Below, in pieces: positions 45,587-54,795 of a stretch of 64,000 bases of DNA. Both the position numbers and the translations under genes were made by a program. The stretch's first letter is position 1. The number at the start of each line of letters is the position of its first letter. Origin of the DNA: Ohtaekwangia sp035628875 (GTDB lineage: Bacteria; Bacteroidota; Bacteroidia; Cytophagales; Cyclobacteriaceae); the NCBI GenBank assembly GCA_035628875.1, contig DASPIZ010000130.1, positions 14,351-78,350 of the forward strand, written 5' to 3'. The notes under the pieces were generated by a model that saw only the letters and a list, made by a program, of their open reading frames with translations, was not told the DNA's origin and ran no database searches.

Positions 45587-46102
45587 TCAATTTGTTTTAC
45601 TTAACAGGTAATCATACGTAATAACAGGTTGAGGTCCCTTTGACGTATCCTGATAACGAATCACTTTCAATTCGAGTTTACCAGCACCGATTTCCGCAAG
45701 AGAACCAATTTCCACAGTAGATTGAAGGTCATTTTCTGAGAAGGTCAATGCACTTGGAAAATTTTCATTGTCTACGTTCCAAAGCCCTGACGTTATACCA
45801 CCAAGAATATTTGGTGAGTTTCCAAGTGTTACACTAAATGTCCCTGGACTACCAGATTCATTTGTATTGAGTGTAATATTAAAATCCTGGTAGGGAAAAT
45901 ATTGCGTCAAATCCTGTGTTTGTGCAAACAATGGGAACCCTTTTCTTTGTGCATCATTGTCTGTTTGTTTAACCGATACAATCGACCATGTTCCAATTAA
46001 TTGTGGAATAACAGGATTTTTTTTTCCTATTGCAGGAAATTCATCCGGCTGGCATGCTGCCGCTACCATCAATAATAAAATCAAATTATATATCTTTTTC
46101 AT
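45587..46102 (-). CDS. Small lipocalin-like lipoprotein (DUF5004-like) of the starch operon
   Basis: A 171-aa exported lipoprotein (lipobox VAAAC). After a short linker it forms one beta-rich domain opening LIGTWSIVSVKQTDNDAQRKG and closing LELKVIRYQDTSKGPQPVITYDYLL, which reads as a lipocalin-like barrel of the DUF5004 type found beside SusC/SusD in this phylum. No catalytic residues are obvious. Ten nt before the DUF4961-like gene and 14 nt after susD, so it is part of the same transcript. Likely a surface accessory of starch capture; the family assignment is tentative. Confidence 0.65.
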   Translation of the reverse strand: MKKIYNLILLLMVAAACQPDEFPAIGKKNPVIPQLIGTWSIVSVKQTDNDAQRKGFPLFAQTQDLTQYFPYQDFNITLNTNESGSPGTFSVTLGNSPNILGGITSGLWNVDNENFPSALTFSENDLQSTVEIGSLAEIGAGKLELKVIRYQDTSKGPQPVITYDYLLSKTN

Positions 46103-46116
46103 ATTGCTTGAGTTGA

Positions 46117-47487
46117 TTAGTTACAGCCACCTTGTGGATTTAATTCAAAACCTTCTATTGATAGTTCCGACGCCGGGAATTGAAGAACCATGCCATTGCA
46201 ATCCCAGGGAGCGCCGCGTACTATAACATCTTCTCCCTTAACCGCTCTTCTTTTTAAATCATGAATTCTTAATCCTTCACCACCAAATTCTTTTCTTTTC
46301 TCCACCCGCGTTTCCTGAATAACTATACCGGCCGAAGGATCTTCTGAAATCAAAGGAACATTGGCTCTCGCTTTTATTTGATTTATATAATCTGCAGCAA
46401 CAGGCAGATTGGTATTTAGTTCTCCATAAGATTCTGCTGCGATCAACATCATTTCTGTTAAGCTTGTTAAGGAAACACTCATAAACGATGGATTAAATTT
46501 TGTAAAAACCTGTATGGAAGCAGTTCCAGAGGGCTTAACATCTACCCATGTGCTACGTAAATCGTTTCCGTCACTTTTTAATAAGGCAAAATATTCTTGT
46601 GAAACACGCAACGTAGGTATGTTGACACCATCTGAATTGTACATATCATAGAACAGTTTACCCCTGTTGTTTGTTGTGCTTACACTTATAAGACTGAATA
46701 CTGATTCCGGCGAAATTTCTGCTGTATATCTGCTGTTAATATCCGATGGGAAACTAAAATTTTGACTCGCAATAACTTCTTCTGCTTTAGCAGCAGCATT
46801 CACAAAATCGTTCATTTGAAAATAAACTTTGGCGAGATAGGCTTTTGCAGAATAAGCGGTTGCATAAACTCCATTGGTCTCAGGTAATAATGTTTCAGAC
46901 TCAGTCAGATCCTGAAGTACCTGGTCATATGCTTCCTTCACGGTGCCGCGTTGCAAGGCGTTAATTTCAGTCGACGTTTTAATTACAATTCCCAAATGTG
47001 AATTGTCGGGCGTGTAGCCAAAAGGTTGACCAAATAATCTTACCAGTTCGAAATGACAAATAGCCCTAATAAATTTTGCTTCACCTTCAAATCGATTTTG
47101 TTCTGCTTCGGAAAGTTCCACATCAACCATGCGTTCAAGTACTTCATTGGCTCGTAGTATGGCTGTATAGGGTTCTTTAAAATATCCGCCGACATCTGAA
47201 TTAAAAAAATCAGAACTCCGATTATAAACCTGAACGAGAAAGCCAGTATTGCCCTCTACATGTACATTATCACTTAATAATTCGGCAAATCGTTGATGAT
47301 TGCCATTGAAACCATTTGCCATTACATCATAAGCAGCATTTAGTAGTTGCTGGAGGTCTTCAGGCGTTTTTATGGCTTCATCCTGTCCTACCTGATTACT
47401 TGGCAGATCACTCTCCAGTAAATCTTCGCATGCTACAATAACCAGTGAAAAAGAAATCAGAATAAATATTTTTTTAAAAATTTTCAT
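46117..47487 (-). CDS. susD: SusD/RagB-family starch-binding lipoprotein
   Basis: Outer-membrane lipoprotein of 456 aa (lipobox SLVIVAC) that partners the SusC encoded 11 nt upstream. Family features: LQQLLNAAYDVMANGFNGNHQRFAELLSDNVHV, YTAILRANEVLERM, AKFIRAICHFELVRLFGQPFGY, AYSAKAYLAKVYFQMNDF in the TPR-like core and the C-terminal INQIKARANVPLISEDPSAG with EKRKEFGGEGLRIHDLKRRA. Substrate inferred as starch or maltodextrin from the neighbouring SusE-like, GH13 and GH31 genes. Confidence 0.93.
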   Translation of the reverse strand: MKIFKKIFILISFSLVIVACEDLLESDLPSNQVGQDEAIKTPEDLQQLLNAAYDVMANGFNGNHQRFAELLSDNVHVEGNTGFLVQVYNRSSDFFNSDVGGYFKEPYTAILRANEVLERMVDVELSEAEQNRFEGEAKFIRAICHFELVRLFGQPFGYTPDNSHLGIVIKTSTEINALQRGTVKEAYDQVLQDLTESETLLPETNGVYATAYSAKAYLAKVYFQMNDFVNAAAKAEEVIASQNFSFPSDINSRYTAEISPESVFSLISVSTTNNRGKLFYDMYNSDGVNIPTLRVSQEYFALLKSDGNDLRSTWVDVKPSGTASIQVFTKFNPSFMSVSLTSLTEMMLIAAESYGELNTNLPVAADYINQIKARANVPLISEDPSAGIVIQETRVEKRKEFGGEGLRIHDLKRRAVKGEDVIVRGAPWDCNGMVLQFPASELSIEGFELNPQGGCN

Positions 47488-47498
47488 AATGGGATCGG

Positions 47499-50400
47499 TT
47501 AGAATGTAACAGAAAGAGACACATTGTACGACTTTTCCTGAGGAGGTGTTAGATACGTAATGTTAGGACTGAGGTTCCTATCCGTTTGGTTATCAAAATC
47601 GCGTACAACTTCCGGATCCAATCCTGGAAACTTTGTAAACGTGAGCAAATTCATTCCTGAAAACACAATGCGAGCATTGGTAAGCTTAATTTTGGCAATG
47701 GTCTCCTTTGGCAAACTGTATCCGATTGAAATATTTCTCAATCTCATATAAGAACCATCATGCAACACCATATCTGTATTAAACCACTCTTTGGAATTAC
47801 CGTGTTGGGCCGGATCTAAAGTAACCCTTGGATACTTCGCAACATCGCCGGGTTGTCTCCAGCGATTTCCAATATCTTCAACCGTATTCCAATCAGTAAG
47901 GAAACCAAGTTGACGTTTAGATGAAGAGTCATAGATGTCTGCGCCGATAACAAATACAAACATAAAACTTAAATCAAAATTTTTGTAAGCGAACATATTT
48001 GTGAAACTACCGACAGCATCTGGCACTACATCGCCAACTGGCACACGATCACGTTGTTCGTTGTACTCGAACGTTTCGTATCCGTCCTTATCAAGGTAAA
48101 TTGGGCGACCCGTTTCCGGATCGACACCTGCATAACGAATAAGAAAATTCGTTCCCACAGGATATCCCTCAACTATTCTTGTATCGTTGGTCCCTCCACT
48201 AACAGCATCAGGTGTATACCCGCCAATAGAAAGCACTTTATTAGTATTATAAGCAATGTTAAAATCAGTAGTCCACTTAAACTCTGAGGTTTCAATATTT
48301 ACAGTGTTCAATGTGAGCTCAACTCCTTCATTTTTGATTTCACCTACGTTCCCATAAAAATTACTAAAGCCATTATATCCTGGCATTGTAAGATTCATGA
48401 TAACGTCTTTTGTGTTCTTTAAATAATAAGAAAACTCTGCATTGATGCGTTCATTGAGTATTCCCATTTCAAAGCCTGCATCAAAATTTCGGGTGGTCTC
48501 CCATTTAAGATCCGGATTGTATACTTTATTGGGAAAGCGAATGGCTTGGTTGTTATAGGTTGGGTTTGGATTAACCTCATAAGTTCCGCGCCATTGGTTG
48601 TTTTCGAAATTCGCATTACCCGTTATTCCGTAAGCGACTTTCAACTTTAAAATATCCAGAAAATTTGCACCCGCTAAAAAGTCCTCATCCGAAATTAGCC
48701 ACGCACCCGATATAACCGGAAAAAATCCAAACCGCTTATTCGGTCCAAATCGAGAAGATCCATCCACTCGAGCTGTTCCCTGTAAAAAATACCTGTTATT
48801 CAAAGCATAATTAGCACGAAGGAAATAACTCAGGAAGGACCACTTTATATCATTTATATATTGTTGTTGACTTTCATCCTTCGTTTCGTCATTGAATGAG
48901 CCTTCATCTTTATAGACTGTGCTTTCAACATTAGGGCCAAGATAGACCATATTGTTTTTTCCAGAAGTAACAGATTGCTGGTATTCCGCACCAAGCAAAA
49001 CCTTAATTTTACTTGAGGCATTTAATTTATAATCATACTCAGCCAGCGCATTAATGTTCAAGTTATCAACAAACCGAATGTCTCGCTCTGCACGGTTTTC
49101 AGGTGTTTCATTCACCCCATCACCATCCAGATCAAGATAAATACCTCGGAGTATTCCAGACTCCCATTGATCGTTCTTTTGATCAAGATAATCATATCCA
49201 CCGGATATGGTTAATTGCAAATCTTGTATAGGCCGATATCGCAAAGAAAGGGTGTTGATCGTACGATCATCAATCGTGTAACCCTGAAAATTTCCTGCTT
49301 GCCAAATTGGATTTGCTACTGTAGCTGTATTCCCTCTCCAGAATTTACCATTATCATCATACACAGGATAAATTGGTAATGCTGTTGACATTGCGTCGCC
49401 GATCCCACCTGTATACGCAACGCGCACTCTGCTGTTAATTCCTTTAGAATACGATGTTGAGAGACTCAAATCGAAGTTCTTACTAATGGCATAATCAATA
49501 TTTGCGCGTACACTATATCGCTTTAAGTTATTTCCTTTAATATACGATTCGCTATCGCTGTAGGACGCACCGATGTAGGTACGAATTTTCTTCTTTGAAA
49601 AATTGGTTGAAAAATCATACTGCTGTTTAATGCCGGTTTGGGTAAGCAAGTCCCACCAATCTGTATTCACCATAGAAGCAGCTTCGTAAGCGGCAAGTCT
49701 TTCAGCGGGTGAGTCGGATACTACCGAATATCCTGGAATCCACACAGCCCCTGTATTTCCATCCAGTTCCCATGCCTCCTGACGAAGTTGTAACCATTCC
49801 TGACTATTATAGAGTTTGGGTTTAGCTATGGGATCGGAAGTACCGAATTTCATGGAAAAGTTAAAAACAGGTTTAACCTGGCCTACCTTTCCTCTCTTCG
49901 TAGTAATTAATATAACACCATTTGAACCCCTTGAACCGTAGATACCTGCTGCTGCTGCATCTTTTAAAATTTCAACCGATTCAATATCTGCTGGATTTAT
50001 AGCAGCAAGCGGATTATTATTCATAGCGCCGTTTTGCCAATTTGCTTCTTGTAAAAAATTATCAGATGTAATTGGAATACCATCAACCACATAGAGCGGA
50101 TCTCCATTTGCAGATACAGAAGCAATTCCACGAATACGTATTACAGAACCAGAACCGGCTAAGCCGCTTCCTTGCGTTACCTGAACTCCTGCAGCTTTTC
50201 CCTGTAAAGCTGCTTCAAAACTTGTTGTCTGCATGTTGGATATCTCCTGACCATCAATTTTAGCAATTGAACCAGTTATCTCTCGCTTTAATTGTGTGCC
50301 ATAGCCAACAACAACAACTTCTCCCAAGGCAGTAACATCCGGTTGAAGCACAATGGAAATATTATTTCTTCCATTGACTGCTACTTCTTGAGAAGCGAAG

Positions 50401-50639
50401 CCGACAAATGAAAAAACAACAACAGCGTTTTCTGCTACCGTTATCGAATAATTCCCCTCAGCATCGCTAACAGTTCCGTTCGTTGTTCCTTTTTCGACAA
50501 TGCTAACACCGGGCAAACCGGTACCATCTTCTCCCGAAGTCACCCGACCGGTGACACTCGTTTGGGCATACATCCAGGTACTGCAGAACAGTAATACCAG
50601 CGTACCTCCCAGCCTGGTTAATGAATAAAAATTCCTCAT
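47499..50639 (-). CDS. susC: SusC/RagA-family TonB-dependent starch oligosaccharide transporter
   Basis: 1046-aa outer-membrane barrel, first gene of the starch operon. Signal peptide to about 25; carboxypeptidase-regulatory-like domain at 27-100 (GRVTSGEDGTGLPGVSIVEKG); SusC marker LGEVVVVGYGTQLKREITGS; plug to about 235 with GIYGSRGSNGVILITTKRGK. Barrel signatures such as YFLQGTARVDGSSRFGPNKRFGFFP and LKLKVAYGITGNANFENNQ follow; the protein ends YNVSLSVTF. It shares strong similarity with the other SusC in the regulatory and plug domains. The 207-bp gap to the divergent lacI probably holds the operator. Confidence 0.96.
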   Translation of the reverse strand: MRNFYSLTRLGGTLVLLFCSTWMYAQTSVTGRVTSGEDGTGLPGVSIVEKGTTNGTVSDAEGNYSITVAENAVVVFSFVGFASQEVAVNGRNNISIVLQPDVTALGEVVVVGYGTQLKREITGSIAKIDGQEISNMQTTSFEAALQGKAAGVQVTQGSGLAGSGSVIRIRGIASVSANGDPLYVVDGIPITSDNFLQEANWQNGAMNNNPLAAINPADIESVEILKDAAAAGIYGSRGSNGVILITTKRGKVGQVKPVFNFSMKFGTSDPIAKPKLYNSQEWLQLRQEAWELDGNTGAVWIPGYSVVSDSPAERLAAYEAASMVNTDWWDLLTQTGIKQQYDFSTNFSKKKIRTYIGASYSDSESYIKGNNLKRYSVRANIDYAISKNFDLSLSTSYSKGINSRVRVAYTGGIGDAMSTALPIYPVYDDNGKFWRGNTATVANPIWQAGNFQGYTIDDRTINTLSLRYRPIQDLQLTISGGYDYLDQKNDQWESGILRGIYLDLDGDGVNETPENRAERDIRFVDNLNINALAEYDYKLNASSKIKVLLGAEYQQSVTSGKNNMVYLGPNVESTVYKDEGSFNDETKDESQQQYINDIKWSFLSYFLRANYALNNRYFLQGTARVDGSSRFGPNKRFGFFPVISGAWLISDEDFLAGANFLDILKLKVAYGITGNANFENNQWRGTYEVNPNPTYNNQAIRFPNKVYNPDLKWETTRNFDAGFEMGILNERINAEFSYYLKNTKDVIMNLTMPGYNGFSNFYGNVGEIKNEGVELTLNTVNIETSEFKWTTDFNIAYNTNKVLSIGGYTPDAVSGGTNDTRIVEGYPVGTNFLIRYAGVDPETGRPIYLDKDGYETFEYNEQRDRVPVGDVVPDAVGSFTNMFAYKNFDLSFMFVFVIGADIYDSSSKRQLGFLTDWNTVEDIGNRWRQPGDVAKYPRVTLDPAQHGNSKEWFNTDMVLHDGSYMRLRNISIGYSLPKETIAKIKLTNARIVFSGMNLLTFTKFPGLDPEVVRDFDNQTDRNLSPNITYLTPPQEKSYNVSLSVTF

Positions 50640-50704
50640 GCTTAAGTTTTGTTTAGGTTGATTGCGTTTCAGTAGCTTTTAACTACCGATTGGTGAAAAT
50701 ATTC

Positions 50705-50817
50705 GCCACCGCAATGCAAATGACAAAAAATGCAAGAAAAATTAACGAAATCGCACCCGTAATCGGAATCGCACACGATTGCGAAGTTTGCGAAAAATTT
50801 GCGGTGGCATTGCGGTG
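50705..50817. promoter_or_regulatory. Candidate LacI operator region between susC and lacI
   Basis: Within the divergent gap, TCGCA (50769-50773) and TGCGA (50780-50784) form a 16-bp palindrome with a 6-nt centre, the size of a LacI-family operator. GCCACCGCAA (50705-50714) and TTGCGGTGGC (50799-50808) form a second, far-apart inverted repeat, and TTGCGGTG recurs at 50810-50817. Which, if any, is bound cannot be told from sequence. Confidence 0.4.
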
Positions 50818-50846
50818 ATTTCCGCAATTAGTTTTAAACTTGTATC

Positions 50847-51899
50847 ATGAAGTACAATCAAGTAACAATTAAAGACATTGCCAGAGAACTTGGCATATCC
50901 CCCTCCACTGTTTCACGGGCGCTTAAAGATCATCCAGACATCAGTCCGGAAACGAAAAAAGCAGTTAATGAACTCGCTGAAAAATTAAACTATCAACCCA
51001 ATATCGTTGCGCTAAGCCTCCGCCAGAGCAAAACCAATACACTGGGCGTGATTATTCCGGAAATTGTTCACTTCTTTTTCTCCACCGTGATCAGTGGAAT
51101 TGAAGATGTGGCGTACAGCGCCGGATACAATGTTATTATCACCCAAAGCAACGAATCTTTACAAAGAGAAAAAACCGATATTAAGGCCCTGTTCAACAGC
51201 CGCGTAGATGGTATGCTGATTTCACTTTCGCGTGAAACCAGCACCTTCGATCACATCGATGGCATTATGGCCAAAGGCGTTCCAATGGTTTTCTTTGACC
51301 GTGTTTACGACAGCGTTAATTCCAGTAAAGTAATCGTCGATGACCTGAGCGGTGCAAAAGACGCCACGCAGCATCTCATCGACCAGGGTTGTACGCGTAT
51401 TGCTCACCTTGAAGGACCGCCAAACCTCGATATCACCAAACAACGACTGGAAGGGTTTCTTGAAGCATTGAATGAAAATAATGTTCCCGTTCATAAAGAT
51501 CTCATCATGTCGTGTCCACTGGGCACCATAGAAGAAGGAAAGATGGCAACAGAGAAACTTCTTCAAATGCCGAATAGACCGGACGCTATTTTCTCCACAA
51601 ACGACCCGGCTGCGATGGGTGCCATGCAGGCGATTAAGGAAGCTGGATTAAATATTCCAAAGGACATCGCCGTGGTAGGCTTCAGCAACTGGTTCTTCAG
51701 TGCCCTGATGGATCCGCCGCTGACTTCCGTTGATCAGCCTGGCTTTGAAATGGGGCAGGAAGCTGCGAAACTTCTTATCCGTCAGATTGAATTTAAATCT
51801 AAAGACAATGCTGATCCAACCCCGGAAACAAAAATTCTTAAAACCCGATTGATTGTTCGCGACTCTTCTTTGAAGAAAGGAAAGATTATTAAAAAGTAA
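50847..51899 (+). CDS. LacI-family transcriptional regulator
   Basis: 350-aa repressor or activator. The LacI-type helix-turn-helix is at residues about 5-50 (VTIKDIARELGISPSTVSRALKDHPDISPETKKAV) with the hinge LNYQPNIVALSLR; the sugar-binding periplasmic-binding-protein-like core follows (TNTLGVIIPEIVHFFFSTVISGIED; VDGMLISLSRET; PDAIFSTNDPAAMGAMQAIKEAG; VGFSNWFFSALMDPPLTSVDQP). Divergent from susC of the starch operon and followed by GH31 and MFS genes on its own strand, so it is the probable maltose- or maltodextrin-responsive switch for both sides. A strong terminator follows at 51961, so GH31 probably has its own promoter. Confidence 0.95.
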   Translation: MKYNQVTIKDIARELGISPSTVSRALKDHPDISPETKKAVNELAEKLNYQPNIVALSLRQSKTNTLGVIIPEIVHFFFSTVISGIEDVAYSAGYNVIITQSNESLQREKTDIKALFNSRVDGMLISLSRETSTFDHIDGIMAKGVPMVFFDRVYDSVNSSKVIVDDLSGAKDATQHLIDQGCTRIAHLEGPPNLDITKQRLEGFLEALNENNVPVHKDLIMSCPLGTIEEGKMATEKLLQMPNRPDAIFSTNDPAAMGAMQAIKEAGLNIPKDIAVVGFSNWFFSALMDPPLTSVDQPGFEMGQEAAKLLIRQIEFKSKDNADPTPETKILKTRLIVRDSSLKKGKIIKK

Positions 51900-51935
51900 G
51901 TAAAGGTACGAAATACAAGGTAGCGGAAGGACACA

Positions 51936-51960
51936 CTTACACCTCGTACCTCGTACCTGG
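51936..51960. repeat. Short heptad array before the lacI terminator
   Basis: CTTACAC, CTCGTAC, CTCGTAC, then CTGG, in strict 7-nt register, in the 299-bp gap 51900-52198. The rest of the gap holds the terminator at 51961 and a stretch before GH31 with no clear promoter match. Confidence 0.65.
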
Positions 51961-51995
51961 AAATGCTGATCGGTAAATCGATCAGCATTTTTTTT
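51961..51995 (+). terminator. Intrinsic terminator after lacI
   Basis: A perfect 12-bp stem (AAATGCTGATCG with its complement at 51979-51990) around a 6-nt loop, followed by a T-tract. It ends the lacI transcript before the GH31 gene. Confidence 0.88.
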
Positions 51996-52198
51996 GGATG
52001 TTGGTTCGAAAGCCTGACATTTAGTTAACTTTTATGATTGGATTTCCGACTGGAAAAACGAAACAATCACTCCTCTCCGCCTCAATTTTTATACAGGGCT
52101 TTCAGGTTACCGCAATCGATTTCTGATTTTTTGTATGAGCAGTGGCTAGGTTAGATAACAAGAATTGCGTTTACTTTAAGCTTATAACGATTTTTTAA

Positions 52199-54610
52199 AT
52201 GTCATCTAAACTGAACAATACACTAAGCCAAAGCCTTGGTGACCTTGAAGTCTGGAAAAATGAAAACAACAGGCTTGTTGGTGAAACAACCAACGGTAAA
52301 TTCAGAATTCAGGTTTATCAAAACGCTATCATCAGAATAACTGTAACGAAGAATCCAACCTTCGAAAATTTTTCATATGCTGTTGTGGCCGGTGCCGACG
52401 AATCTATACCTGATGTAAATGATCTGGCTGATGCCATCGAGATCAAGACGAAATTCGGTGTATTGAGAATCACGAAAACACCGGTACGTTTTATATTTCT
52501 CGATCATAACGGAAACGTTATCAACGAAGATGATCCGGCTTTCGGTACAAGCTGGAATGGCGAACAGGTGACTACTTACAAAAAGTTGCAGGATGGGGAA
52601 CGGTTTATCGGGCTTGGTGAAAAGACGGGTCCACTCGATCGTCGGGGCAATGGATATCAAAACTGGAACACCGACAACTTCGGTTACTCAACAAGCGCAG
52701 ATCCGCTTTATTGCACCACCCCTTTTTACATCGGGGTTCATCATGGTGTTTCATACGGTGTGTTCTTCGATAACTCATATAAATCATTTTTTAATTTTGG
52801 TGCTTCGAATAATCGCTTTGCAAGTTTTTCTGCTGACGCTGGTGAAATGGATTATTACTTTATGCATGCGCCTACCGTGCGTGAAATCCTGCAGCAGTAC
52901 ACACACCTCACCGGCAGAATGGAGATGCCTCCGTTGTGGAGTATCGGTTATCAGCAATGCCGTTACAGTTATTATCCCGATAAGGAAGTATTGAACCTGG
53001 CGCGCACTTTTCGTGATAAAGATATTCCTGCCGATACCATTGTATTTGATATTCATTACATGGATGAATACAAAATATTTACGTGGAGCAGGCGCGACTT
53101 CACAGATCCTAAAGCACTATTGGAAGAGCTTCGTGGGATGGGATTTCATGTTGTTGTGATGTGCGATCCCGGCATCAAAGTAGAGCCCGGATACAAAACG
53201 TATGAGGAAGGTATTAAGCACAACGTGTTTATTACTTATCCTGACAACACTTACTACACAGGTCAGGTATGGCCAGGATGGTGCCATTTCCCTGACTTCA
53301 CCAACCCACTGACCCGTACGTGGTGGAAAAACCAATTCACAGATTATGTTGACCTGGGCATTGAAGGTTTCTGGAACGACATGAATGAAATTGCGACCTG
53401 GGGGCAAATGATTCCGGAGAACCTGGAGATGAATTTTGATGGCAACGTAGCCTCTATGCGCAAAGGAAGAAACCTGTACGGATTCCAGATGGCACGCAGC
53501 ACGTATGAAGGAACGAAGGCGCTGTTGAAAGGAAAACGTCCCTTCAACCTGACGCGATCTGCTTACAGCGGCATTCAACGCTACGCTGCTGTGTGGACTG
53601 GTGATAATGTGGCTTACGACGAACATATGATACTGGGTGTACGCCTTGTGAACAGCATGGGTCTTGCCGGAATTGCTTTTGCAGGATACGATGTCGGTGG
53701 ATTTGTAGGAGATGCCAATACCCGGTTATTTGCACGATGGATTTCTATCGGTACCTTCTCCCCTTTCTTTCGTGGTCACTCCATGATCAACAGCCGCGAT
53801 TCTGAACCCTGGGCTTACGGGGAAGAAGTTGAACAGATATCCAGGAACTATATTAAGTTCCGTTACCTCATGTTACCGTATATCTATGCGTTGTTTCATG
53901 AGGCCAGTGAAACCGGAATGCCTGTACAACGTTCACTCGCGATCGATTATACACATGACCCAAAGATCTATGATACACAATTCCAAAATCAATATTTATT
54001 CGGACCTAATATCCTGGTTATCCCCGTTGAAAGCACAAAAGATTTTGTAAAAATTTATTTCCCGGAGGGTGAATGGTACTCATTGTATGATGGTAAAAAG
54101 TTTCCCGGTAACAATGAAGTGATTATGGAATGTCCGATTCACCGCCTGCCAGTCTTTATAAGGGGAAGCGCTATACTTCCCATGAAACCAGTGAAAGCAA
54201 GTACAAAAGATGTTTCAGATGTTCTTTTACTTCATGTTTATCTGGGCAGTCAGAATTCATCCTTTACTTACTATGAAGACGATGGATCTTCTTTTCAATA
54301 CCAGGAAGGAGAATTTTCGAAACGTCAGTTGGAACTTCATGTAAACGAGCGCAAGATCGTACTTACAAAAAGTGAGGGCCAGTATAGCTCTCCAGTTAAA
54401 ACGATTAAAGTAGTTATTCATGGGTTATATAGTGAAATTGATCAGGTCAAGATCAACGGCACTAGTGCAGGATTGTCACGTGAGATCAATCAATTTTTCG
54501 GACCCCTTGAAAAATTTGATCCGATATACGATCCGGAACCGGCTCCTTCAGAAGTTGTTTATGCAGTAGAGTTCGTTTACTCGGAAGAACAGATTGAAAT
54601 TGAATGGTAA
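52199..54610 (+). CDS. GH31 alpha-glucosidase, cytoplasmic
   Basis: 803-aa glycoside hydrolase of family 31 that removes terminal alpha-glucose from maltodextrins. No signal peptide is present, so it should act in the cytoplasm. The N-terminal beta-sandwich (about 1-220) is followed by the TIM barrel: FIGLGEKTGPLDRRGNGYQNWNTDNFGYS, the catalytic nucleophile Asp394 in WNDMNE, and the acid/base Asp469 in WTGDN, with SPFFRGHS later in the barrel. A C-terminal beta-domain closes the protein (WYSLYDGKKF...YEDDGSSFQYQEG). It is followed after 185 bp by the MFS transporter gene, forming the import-and-cleave half of the starch locus. Confidence 0.95.
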   Translation: MSSKLNNTLSQSLGDLEVWKNENNRLVGETTNGKFRIQVYQNAIIRITVTKNPTFENFSYAVVAGADESIPDVNDLADAIEIKTKFGVLRITKTPVRFIFLDHNGNVINEDDPAFGTSWNGEQVTTYKKLQDGERFIGLGEKTGPLDRRGNGYQNWNTDNFGYSTSADPLYCTTPFYIGVHHGVSYGVFFDNSYKSFFNFGASNNRFASFSADAGEMDYYFMHAPTVREILQQYTHLTGRMEMPPLWSIGYQQCRYSYYPDKEVLNLARTFRDKDIPADTIVFDIHYMDEYKIFTWSRRDFTDPKALLEELRGMGFHVVVMCDPGIKVEPGYKTYEEGIKHNVFITYPDNTYYTGQVWPGWCHFPDFTNPLTRTWWKNQFTDYVDLGIEGFWNDMNEIATWGQMIPENLEMNFDGNVASMRKGRNLYGFQMARSTYEGTKALLKGKRPFNLTRSAYSGIQRYAAVWTGDNVAYDEHMILGVRLVNSMGLAGIAFAGYDVGGFVGDANTRLFARWISIGTFSPFFRGHSMINSRDSEPWAYGEEVEQISRNYIKFRYLMLPYIYALFHEASETGMPVQRSLAIDYTHDPKIYDTQFQNQYLFGPNILVIPVESTKDFVKIYFPEGEWYSLYDGKKFPGNNEVIMECPIHRLPVFIRGSAILPMKPVKASTKDVSDVLLLHVYLGSQNSSFTYYEDDGSSFQYQEGEFSKRQLELHVNERKIVLTKSEGQYSSPVKTIKVVIHGLYSEIDQVKINGTSAGLSREINQFFGPLEKFDPIYDPEPAPSEVVYAVEFVYSEEQIEIEW

Positions 54611-54795
54611 TTAAATCTATATCAACTAAAGTATAATTAGTGAACATCCTGTTAAGTTATAATGCTCCCAGAATACATAGCGTTTTGGCGCAATGACACA
54701 TGGATATCAAACCGTAACAAAATAGGAATAATGCTAAGTGTTGAAAACATTCAGTTCAATAACTTAAATTGACATCCGTGTAACGCATTAATAGC

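Noticed and set aside
54611..54795. Gap between GH31 and the MFS gene as a possible promoter or terminator site
   Set aside because: No TAnnTTTG box and no strong hairpin could be found; co-transcription seems as likely.
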